Assembly: GCA_914767715.1 (NCBI GenBank)
Contig: OU612075.1
Location: forward strand, 15,626,001 to 15,686,000
Reading direction: 5' to 3'
DNA length: 60,000 bases
Source: Membranipora membranacea
Lineage: Eukaryota; Bryozoa; Gymnolaemata; Cheilostomatida; Membraniporidae
Shown: positions 51,435 to 60,000 of the stretch, one piece after another
Layout: each line of letters starts with the position of its first letter
Numbering within the stretch: the stretch's first letter is position 1
Notes under the pieces: generated by a model
Seen by the model: only the letters and a program-made list of their open reading frames with translations
Database searches by the model: none
What the model was told of the DNA's origin: nothing
Position numbers and translations under genes: made by a program

Positions 51435-51639
51435 TGACCCAAATTACATGTTTCAACAATATAGTGCAAACATTATAAAACATAAGTTCAACCCTTGCAA
51501 TTAGTGATCGGAGAAGACATTTAAACCAGCTGATAAATTTAACACAGCTCCTCTAAGTAGATTATTACATAAGAACCCGATCCGCGTGCAGGATGGTTCT
51601 GTATCTGATTATGGTTCCTGGCTTAGAATTGGCTTCTGC

Positions 51640-51975
51640 AAATGACCGCCTTTGAAACTATCGTTGAAAACAGTCTGGCGACAGTGCAGAAAAGAATTTT
51701 CCAAACACATTTAACTTCCTCATTGATTTTGTAAATGTTTCTGATCATAAGCGTCTATTTAGGTTGACGGCTTGTGTTATTCATTTGAATTTTCTCTTGA
51801 AATATGTAGCAAAACATACTCCCAGACGGGGAATCGAACCCCGGCCACGACGGTGAAAGCGTCGGATCCTAACCACTAGACCACCTCGGACTAACGTAGC
51901 CTACGTAGGTTGCAGGAAAAGGCAAATCCCCAATTATTGGCTGCATTGCCTAGAATAATTGTAGCAGCATTGTGC
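51640..51975 (-). repeat. tRNA-Glu-containing repeat, copy C
   Basis: A tRNA-Glu(TTC) fold on minus at 51890-51819, with one acceptor mismatch (TCCGAGG against TCTGGGA). Left flank (TTTGAAACTATCGTTGAAAA, CAGTCTGGCGACAGTGCAG) and right flank (GGTTGCAGGAAAAGGCAAAT, CCAATTATTGGCTGCATTGC) match copies A and B. Confidence 0.8.
51819..51890 (-). tRNA. tRNA-Glu(TTC)-like unit inside SINE copy C
   Basis: A 72-nt fold as in copies A and B, with a mismatch in the acceptor stem; probably inactive as a tRNA. Confidence 0.45.
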
Positions 51976-52306
51976 AAACTCTGAATTCCTAATTTTTTTG
52001 CCTGGTAACAGCCCATTTGAAGAATAAGAACCCAAACTGGAGGTATTTCCATGGTTTGTAACGTTGAACAAATACACTTTATACTAAAAATAAGTTTATT
52101 GACATTTTTGTATTGGAAGTATGCAAAATATAAGTGTTTAAGCAAAAGCAAAGTTTTGTGTTTTTATATGGATTAATACTTGTATCGTGAAAATGATGAA
52201 AGTAAAAGCACAGATCATTTAAATGATTAAAATAATTTGATGTCATCCAAAAAAAGTTTATGGTTTCTTGTTTATCTGTTTTGTAGACTCCGCTTTGAAG
52301 TGAGCT

Positions 52307-53621
52307 TTACTTTCGACCAATCAGATTCACTAGTGGAGTACGTTAATCAGATCTAGGATGACTCTGAGACCTTCAAGATCTGAAATACAGATTTTGGAAA
52401 ATATACATAATAAGTTCAGACTATCCTCAAACTTATTTATTTATTTATTTATTGAGGTTTTCTAAAAGTTTATAATTAAGGCAAATTAAAAATAACTTGT
52501 TGACCTCACACACATTAACATAGATACAAAAAATGACTTGAATAAAAAGATATAAATGGTATTCTGGTGGTGTTCTGAATGATGTCTTATAAGTCGTACA
52601 GCTGTGTGATCTGCAAATAAAAAAGTGAATCTTATATTGATCAAGATTTCACAAAGATCAAAATCTAAATATTACTTTTATAACACAAAAACACTTATTC
52701 CTTAAATTTATATTTTATGGTAGGATAAAATGTTGATTAAAAATGATAAATTCGACAGCTTATGGTTAAAGCTATAATTAACCTTGTCAGTTGCCTGACT
52801 GCAGTACGTGTGCACCACCACCCAATCCTTGTCCTGTAGTATTGATTCACTCTGTGGTAGCATGTCGATATAACTTGTTTTGTGTATGATTCTGGTGATG
52901 CGTCAAAGATACGAACCCAAGGCTTCGCATTTAGTGTTTGGTGCTGCACCGCTATAAATATCGTTCAAATACTTTAGGAAAATACAATGGTTTCTAGATA
53001 CAAGGAACTAGGAACTATTACGACATAAGTAAAACTTTGCCGGAAAAGTAGTTACATTCAAGGAATTCTGGCCACTTTAATCCCATGTTTAAACAGGATT
53101 ATTTAAATGTCTTCTTAAAGATGCAAACCAATCAATCCTTTGTTTATGTATCATGTGCAGCTCTTGTAATTAGCTGGAGTTATACTCACAATGTAGCAGA
53201 AGGAGAGAATCAAGCTGCTGATTTATATTGTGTGAGCGATGTGTCACTCCTGAATCATTCTCCACTGTTTTTTATCAGTAAATCCAATAAATTAAAATGA
53301 ATTGCTATCAATTTTAATCAATCACATCTTTTACAATATTACCATTCGTTACTCTGTTACCTGCCTTGGAAAACGGAAAGCATATTTAATCAACAAATAT
53401 TTTTTTGGTATCTTGCTTGTCACATAAACAAACCAAATAGAATGCCATAGACCTTCTTGATATGAGATGACCACTTACCATATACTCTTGAGGGAGCGAA
53501 TCATTAGAGAGGAGATTGTTATCACTGGATAATATCTAACCACCAGCAGCCTGGTTAGCATAGCTCTTATGAGTTACAGAAGTACAGCTACTACACTGAT
53601 TCTAAGACGAAGACTGTCCAT
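52307..53621 (-). pseudogene. EMI-like cysteine-rich secreted protein, copy 3 (pseudogene)
   Basis: All five exons are recognisable at the expected spacing: exon 1 53478-53621, exon 2 about 53188-53285, exon 3 about 52786-52954, exon 4 about 52566-52610, exon 5 about 52307-52376. Damage is present in each. Exon 1 has a deletion with an early stop after about 15 codons. Exon 2 has a frame shift and stops. Exon 3 has a frame shift near the CGAYCC motif and a C-to-I change in CGW (RIGWWC). Exon 4 is truncated before its second cysteine. Exon 5 has lost about 30 bases and gains a stop. The 3' flank (52.1-52.3 kb) and a TATA box still match the intact copies. Confidence 0.88.
52436..52560. repeat. 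(TTTA)n tract and flanking insertion in pseudogene copy 3
   Basis: Five TTTA units at 52436-52456 begin a stretch of about 120 bp that is absent from the matching intron of the intact copies. It abuts the point where exon 4 is truncated, so an insertion or rearrangement here probably removed half of that exon. Confidence 0.5.
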
Positions 53622-53799
53622 GACTATTCTTTAGTTATGCTGTTTAACTTGTGGTTTCAAGCGTAGTAAAATCTGTTCATTGAAAAGATTGCATGCTTTG
53701 TTTATGATATCAAGTTTTTTTGCTGATCAAGTCATAGATGACACATAAGACCATGCATAAAACAATTTTCACAAAGAATCAGATTTCGAAACTCCCATC

Positions 53800-53808
53800 C
53801 TTTATATA
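53800..53808 (-). promoter_or_regulatory. TATA box relic of EMI-like pseudogene
   Basis: On minus TATATAAAG lies 179 bases before the old ATG, further away than in the intact copies, where it is 75-90 bases. The extra distance suggests an insertion in the 5' UTR. Confidence 0.5.
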
Positions 53809-53849
53809 GCGAAAACATCTAGCCTCAGTTTTTAATGTTTTGTAAGATG

Positions 53850-56700
53850 TCAGGGTCGGTCATGCTACGCCCAGCTTCCAGCCAAACCTATTAAGTATTT
53901 CCTCATGAAGCCTGACACAACAGGGATGAGATCGATCAGACCTCAATGAGCTGTGACAATGTTTCCTCATAAGCTCTGTCTTTCTTAGCGCCGAGTTGTA
54001 CACTTGATGACACTCTCAATTGTACCAACAACTACCAATTTTTGGTTGGATTTTTTTCATACGGGAGTTTGGTAATCATTTGCACTGCCTACAATTCAGC
54101 ATTCACACAACCCAGACATATCAGATAATTTATATTTCGTTATCCTTCTGAACTTGAGAATGATTTACAGAATACCCAAACAAAAATGCTTAGAAAAAAA
54201 TAAAGTCACAAAGGTGATAAAACTTTATTGATACTGTTAAAATATTGCGGTGACTGTAGGTAAAACCAAGAATGTGTCCTTCAGTTATGAAGAAGGCAAT
54301 TGAAGCATCCTCTCTCCCTCAACGGGACACTTCATCGACAGGCTAACTTGTAGACAAACTAAACTCTTTATAGATGACTGAATTGACAGTTTTGATAGTT
54401 GCACTTCATTAGTTAGATTACCTTCCCTTTCTTTGTAAAAGCAATTTTCAGTCTATACTCAATCACAAAGAACTATACTACAAATTTTTCTAATTGTAGT
54501 CTATGTAGAGTGGAATATTCAATTGGTATTTACAGGCGCAAAGGGTTGATTTGTTCATAATTGTTGATTTATGCACTTAGCCTCTTATCGATAAATTTAG
54601 CTGAAGATTTTGATATGGCCAGCTGATTTAAAGTCTATAATTAATAATTACAGATAAGAACCCCTATCTGATTGAGATTGGCTCGAAATTTTAAAGCCAG
54701 TGAGATATTTCTCTCTTAAATTTGAACACTTTATCCAAAATTGTTTTGTCTTCAGCTGTAAGATCTGATCTGTTGGGTGTCATTGTAAAATGACTGAATA
54801 TGATTCACTATCATGGTCATGCCAAGCAGAATAACGTAGACCTGAGGGCTGTTTTCTTTTTGTAAGATGTGTTATTCAATAATGTGAATGATTAAGATCT
54901 AGAAGCTGGTCACCCATGCTGAAAATTTGACCTCACGGATAAGGAAACACTTTTGTAGTGAGCCATGCTGATGCCAAAGAGTTGATGATCCCTATCCAGA
55001 TTTTTTCTCATTCTTGTACTGTTTACTGTGTGAATCAGGATTTGTCCGTCTATTAACCAGTACTCACTAATATGTATTTGTCTTATGGGTCAATACATCA
55101 AATGCAACAAAAACCAAAACGGCTTGATCCCACTGTTTCCTTGAGAAACACATTTTTTCTTGGGAGGCGATAATAAAGGCCCATTATAACTTAAGGGTTG
55201 ACTGACCAAATGTGATTCATGGCTTATGTTCATTGTCCTTGTTCCCTCTCAGTTCTATCCGTTTGTAAAGTAGATTTAACTTAAACTCAGATTTAGTTCA
55301 CACATGAATAGAAACTTCTTATTTTATCAGATCTGCTGTACAGCATGAATACCATTGTATTATACTGTTTTTTATTTGCCACCCAAAAAGATATCAATTC
55401 CTAGTTACTGGTGCATCAAGCTGAATGATTTCACTTTTTAGTTTTTGAACTCTGATGTCAACCATTTGAGTTGAACCATTTCTAGCTTTGGGCATGCATT
55501 GGCAGTTAACATACATTTAAAAGGAGACCAATGTTTCCTCCGAGCTGACGCCAAAATCAGTGAGCAGAAATATCCCTACATCTTTACTGACACCGAATTT
55601 CAGTGCAATCGACACAATTTAATATTCTAATTCAATTCAAAGTAAATTCAATATAAGATTAGTATTTATTAAACAATAGCTTTGTAAATACAACATCTAG
55701 GTCAAACTTTTGGTTCACCAAATTTCGGAAATTTATAGCAGCCATCTGAAACCAAGGTATTCTACAGCTAAAGAGAGTCTTCTTCTCCCATTCATGTAAT
55801 GTAATGTAAATATCAGAAAGGATGAAAGGTCTGTCGATGGCCAGAAGAATTAACTCCGGAAACCTCATCGGCCTTTTGAGCATGTGGCCAAGTAACAATA
55901 TGTTTTGGATAATGAGTAGACTGTACCGAAAAAGAACACCATGAACCGTCATGTAAATATCTTTATGCTGTAAGCGAAAATTTCACATTGACTGCAGTAA
56001 AATGGACTCCTGAAAAATACAACATCATTGATAGCAAAACTGACACCATGATAATAAAGCCAAGACAAGACTTTTTATTACCAAACAGCTAGCTAGCTAG
56101 CTAGCTACCAATCCTCGCCTATACAAGTAGCGCATAAGAAAGCGTTAATTGTTTCATCTTCGAATAATATATGGTCATCTATCTACTGAAAACATACAGC
56201 AGTCTAACCATATCACCGATATGCATGTTGTCTAAGTAGCGGGTAGGTAACAGATGTAGTTATGACATTACCAACACATACTAATGCTTACGACTCAAAT
56301 GCAGTGCTAGTGAAGTTGTTTTGGTTTCTGTAAGAACCTCTATAACTGATACAGATCTAGTCACTGATTATGCTCAATTGATCTTTCACTGATGAATTAT
56401 TCAGAATTAAACTTGTAACAGGAAACCCAGTGGACCCTGTGATATATCCTATTTATTCCTTACGTCAATATGCTAATGGTGTTAAAAAAATTGCCTAGAG
56501 TTGGCACCTTTTAAGATGATAGTGATCTGATAGAGGTATAGCTTTTCGCTGATGCAGATCTAATGAGGAAATCTTGTCACAGCCCATTGAGGTCTTACAG
56601 ATTGCATCTTTATCGTACTAGTTCTCACCAGGAAACAGTATACCTATACATCATAGGCTAAGCGGGATTTAAGGAATATTGATGACTGTCTCATCTAATG
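53850..56700. other. Long intergenic stretch without a supported gene
   Basis: AT-rich. It contains a short GCTA tract (56090-56107) and upstream sequence resembling the flanks of copies 1 and 2 near 53930-54000 (GAGCTGTGACAATGTTTCCT, then GCGCCGAGTTGTAC) and near 56570-56590. A 97-codon minus-strand frame at 55659-55952 has no recognisable domain. I see no other gene. Confidence 0.4.
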
Positions 56701-56713
56701 CTTTAAGCTGTTA

Positions 56714-56746
56714 GGTTCTAAGGCTTGCTATATTTACTACATAAAG
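56714..56746 (+). promoter_or_regulatory. TATA-like box and conserved upstream box, EMI-like gene 4
   Basis: GGTTCTAAGGCTTG at 56714-56727 and TACATAAAG at 56738-56746, 86 bases before the ATG. Same layout as genes 1 and 2 with a few changes. Confidence 0.6.
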
Positions 56747-56832
56747 GTTGGTATAGTTAAAACATTTTAACCAGCTTGTAACAAACACCTTCTCCTACAC
56801 CCGCAGTTTGAAAGAACAACTGAAGTATAATA

Positions 56833-58181
56833 ATGTTTAGTATTTGTGTTAGAATCAGTTTAGTAACTGTGCTACTGTTAGCTATAACTCATCAGAGTTA
56901 TGCTAACTCAGCCGCTGCGGCTCAAATACTGTCCAGTGCTAATGCTCTCCTCTCTAATGAAACAATCCCTCAAGAGTATAAGGTAAGTTTGCATCTCATA
57001 TCATGAAGCACCATGGCATTCAATTTGGTTTGTTTATATGACAAGCAAGAAACCACAGAAAACTATTTGATTGATTATATGTGGTCACGATTTCTTTTAC
57101 TTTTTTAGGATTTGCTGATACAAACAGTGCAGGACGATTCAGGAGTGACTTACACATCAACAACACGATCTAAATCAGCAGCTCGATTCTCCCCTTCCGC
57201 TAAGTTGTGAGTATAACTCCTGTTAATTGATTTATGATTTGTAAACAAATCATTGAAAAATCTGGTTTAAAAGTGAGATGGGAGTGGACAGAATATCTTG
57301 ATATGTACTCTTCTGGCATAATTCTAACTCTTATCATACAGGTCGCTGGCTGATTGTGTACATCTTCTGCCTTGGCACATGAAATCCATAAAACATTTCC
57401 TAAATTTCTCAAATTGATGATTTACAGTGGAGCAGCACCTGACACTAAATGTGGAGCCTATTGCTGTGGAGTATCTCTGACACCTCGCCGGGTATCATAC
57501 ACACAACAAGTTCAATCGACATGCTACCACAAAGTGAATCAATACTACAAGACAAGTTGCGGGTGGTGGTGCAACAAAACTGCAGTCAGAGTGCTGACAA
57601 GGTAAATGGCTTCAACCAATTTTGCTGAACTTTATGATTTTTCATCGATGTATTTCTGAGCACACAAATCTGAATGAATCCACTCAAAATGTCTCATATG
57701 AAGCCTAAAAGAAAATGCCGTTCTGTGTAAAAAAATAAGATTCAGATGTTGATCATGAGATGACCTTCGGATGACCTAGGTGACTGTAATGCGTGCTCTC
57801 TCATTGGTAGAACATACCGCTGCACAACTTATAGGACAGCCCACAGGATGGAGACACCAGTATGTGAAGCTGATCAGTATACCAGATGCTGTGAGGGATA
57901 TGAAAAGTTTAATGGCTGCTGTATAAGTGAGTAGTTATTCATAAGACAATGTATCACAATACATGACAGCCTTTGTTATTTGTGCAGCTTTTGGAAATCT
58001 CTATTGTCATGGATCTACGATAGCTTACCCTGCTATACATAATTAACACATGTGTAACAGAAATTGTTTGGATATTTCAGGCATACAAGGTCTCGAGGTC
58101 ATTAAAGATTTCATTATAACGCTGTTCCAACTTGGAATACCAGCTGATTCACCTCTTGTGGGTTTGATTGGACGAAAGTAA
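56833..58181 (+). CDS. EMI-like cysteine-rich secreted protein, copy 4
   Basis: Exons 56833-56982, 57109-57206, 57428-57601, 57811-57926 and 58081-58181 repeat the 150/98/174/116/101 pattern and join to 212 aa with TAA at 58179-58181. Signal peptide MFSICVRISLVTVLLLAITH. All twelve cysteines are kept: CGAYCCG, CYHKV, SCGWWC, RCTTYRTAHRMETPVC, YTRCCEG, NGCC. It is the most diverged intact copy. Changes cluster around CGWWCNKTAVRVLTR and in the C-terminal segment (IQGLEVIKDFIITLFQLGIP), which is less basic than in copies 1 and 2. Introns are shorter than in copies 1 and 2. Confidence 0.88.
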
Positions 58182-58205
58182 AACACACAATTAGTTTAAG
58201 AAAAC

Positions 58206-58211
58206 AATAAA
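58206..58211 (+). terminator. Poly(A) signal AATAAA of EMI-like gene 4
   Basis: AATAAA 24 bases after the stop codon of copy 4. Confidence 0.6.
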
Positions 58212-59906
58212 GTGAATAGAACTAAGACAAAATATTGTTTGATGTTATCAATTAAACTTTTATACAAACTTTACATTTTGTAATGATGTCTTTTCATTAT
58301 CAACTTCAGAACTTCCTACCTGCTCAACATAATCTAAATTGCACTTTCAAATGCTAAACAAATATCTTAGTTTCTATCTTTTCTCAAAAGTGTAATTTCA
58401 TTTAAAATAACAAAATTATGTAATATCTGTTAACTCAATATTGATAATGATCAGTCTTAACAATTCATTCTTGTTTTTCCTACTTGTATTTCAAACTATC
58501 CTATTACATCACTCTTTGCTCGATTTACTTGTTTAGTGTTTCACCACCTTAAGTTTTTCTGAAAGAGGTTTTGAAGTCAAATTACGCGTACTGATTTGAT
58601 ATGATGCAGGAGATGAGATAATGGATTTTCCTTTAAGGGACTCCAAAGTTTCACACTGTATTTTGACTACATTATAATCTCATTTCTCTCACCTTAGAAT
58701 ATGTATTTCGAGCACAGATATAGCTAATTATACAACATTGGATGTTTCTCATGTATACTTGACTGTTCATGTGGGTCAATAACCTAGGGATGTGGCATTT
58801 AATGCAAAGATTAGGTCAACACATTTTCAGCTAATCAGCAAGAAATTATTTACAAGTCCGGATTTTAGAGCAGGGCGTATGCTGGACCTATAACGTCAAT
58901 TGCTAATCTCTGTAATCAATATACCTTGCATGATATTATACTCCTGCGTACAGCATAATAAAACTGGTAGTGATCGTTATCCGGATGTGGATTACTGCAC
59001 ATGGCTTAGGCTAAATTCTATTTGAATCAAGCAGAGTAAAATGGACACTGCACAATGATCCACTAAAGCTTAATGCCTGTTGTTATAAGTCTAAGGCTGA
59101 AATACTAGCACTTGGAGACAGGAGGAAAGGAAATAATCCATGGTCTAAGGAAGGAGTTATCTGATCTAGTTATATTTTCTTGATTATATAGGTAAAAAAA
59201 TGTAGGATTTTCAACTCATATATTCTGAATATAAATGTCAAATTTGAGGCTAGGACATGTTTCCAAACCTATTCAGGGCAGTTTGGAGGCATTTGAGCAT
59301 GACAGTCTTTGAAACTTTGGAATCGATTTAAGATCGAAAAAATGTCCGTTAATTCCATCAGGAAATGCTATGCACCATTTTATATTCGGATATATATTGA
59401 AAGTAACTCCAGTTATATAAGTTGGTTGTAAGACTTTATGAGTTGCTAGTTATAACTTCAGCTTCTATAGTTTATCAATCATTATTGTGTTGAGGTTGAG
59501 ATATGGCTAGTCTTATACACTACTACACGTCAAGCAGGAATCTTTCGAACATCTTCTTCTTGTTCCAATTTATTCCATTGAGCTATTAAGCATAATAAGG
59601 CATATGTGTCATTATATTTGTTTATTATTACTTTATTTAGCTTGGCAGCAAGGTTTTATGTGCCTTTGGTTATCAGCTGTGCAACAAGAGTCACCAATAA
59701 TACATACCAGTCAAAAAAGTGATACTCCTTCATTTAATATTGAAATGTCGCAATATTCAAAAATAAAACAGGAGCCTACATCTGGCCTCATATCGGATCG
59801 GTAATTTTTAGCAATATCTGCCAAGATTAATCTGTATGATGCCAATTGCTAGTGAGATACGAAGCTCTGGATAAATTACTTTGCAAAAGAAATTTTATCT
59901 TTCTAA
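58212..59906. other. Intergenic, nothing firmly supported
   Basis: The right part probably includes the 3' UTR of the minus-strand kinase gene. A plus-strand frame near 59641-59802 has an acceptor-like and a donor-like border and encodes IKQEP, but I do not accept it as a gene. Confidence 0.35.
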
Positions 59907-59999
59907 TCAATCAATCTGGATTGGGCATCCAACGCTGCTTTCTTTCTCCACCAAGCTGTTCAAGTAGTCATGAATCTCGGTAAATGTTGGTCTTTCTTG
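59907..59999 (-). CDS. Protein kinase-like gene, C-terminal end (partial)
   Basis: Reading inward from the window edge on minus gives 30 residues beginning QERPTFTEIHDYLNSLVEKE, then a short tail ending PIQID and TGA at 59907-59909. R-P-T-F-x-E-I with a following L-x-x-L is the kinase subdomain XI signature (invariant Arg) of tyrosine kinases and tyrosine-kinase-like kinases. The rest of the gene lies beyond the window, so receptor or cytoplasmic type cannot be told. The tail after the kinase fold is only about 15 residues. Confidence 0.75.
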   Translation of the reverse strand, partial: QERPTFTEIHDYLNSLVEKESSVGCPIQID

Positions 60000-60000
60000 T

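Noticed and set aside
55659-55952. 97-codon minus-strand frame
   Set aside because: No domain, signal peptide, splice context or repeat partner; length is within chance for AT-rich DNA.
59604-59804. Plus-strand frame with SQYSKIKQEPTSG and splice-like borders
   Set aside because: It is short, overlaps the likely 3' UTR of the minus-strand kinase gene, and has no partner exon; IKQEP alone is weak evidence.

Overview
The window is animal (metazoan) nuclear DNA. It is AT-rich, and its genes are split into many short exons with GT..AG introns. The gene content is animal-specific: a FRAS1/FREM-family basement-membrane protein, a tyrosine-kinase-like tail and EMI-like secreted proteins. The repeats are LINE fragments, tRNA-derived SINEs, a hAT element and hairpin elements. 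It looks like an invertebrate, but the species cannot be named from sequence alone. All gene models below come from reading splice sites by eye and checking that reading phases join.

Region 1 (878-23714, plus strand) is the 3' part of one very large gene with 45 coding exons. All exon joins keep frame: 8,380 nt, or 2,792 residues before the stop. It encodes 12 CSPG (NG2-like) repeats, 5 Calx-beta domains, a long conserved C-terminal ectodomain, a juxtamembrane RYRR furin-type site, one transmembrane helix and a short tail ending in a PDZ-ligand-like S-E-I. The N-terminus lies to the left of the window.

Region 2 (24402-27758, minus strand) is a complete 7-exon COQ3, the mitochondrial ubiquinone-biosynthesis O-methyltransferase of 301 aa. 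It is tail-to-tail with the FRAS/FREM gene.

Region 3 (about 27.8-39.9 kb) is repeat-rich. It holds decayed non-LTR retrotransposon fragments on both strands, a tRNA-like SINE, two copies of a repeat containing a folded tRNA-Glu(TTC), and an 889-bp non-autonomous hAT element nested in one of them. It also holds a small MITE-like hairpin, a minisatellite, and a small secreted cysteine-containing gene (32054-33162, minus) that I do not recognise.

Region 4 (about 39.9-58.2 kb) carries the most interesting system: a tandem and inverted cluster of four paralogues of a small secreted protein with 12 cysteines. Three are intact (212 aa each) and one is a pseudogene. The three intact copies have identical coding-exon lengths of 150/98/174/116/101 nt. 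The cysteine-rich part resembles an EMI domain, followed by an amphipathic C-terminal segment. Copies 1 and 2 are arms of a roughly 3-kb-per-arm inverted duplication. All four copies keep a TATA box at the same place, and the three intact ones share a CTAAGGCTTG box above it. Between them are LINE and SINE remnants and a striking 1.1-kb near-palindromic hairpin element (48159-49286).

Region 5 (58.2-60.0 kb) is mostly unassigned. At the right edge on the minus strand is the last coding piece of a protein-kinase-like gene (RPTFTEI, kinase subdomain XI).
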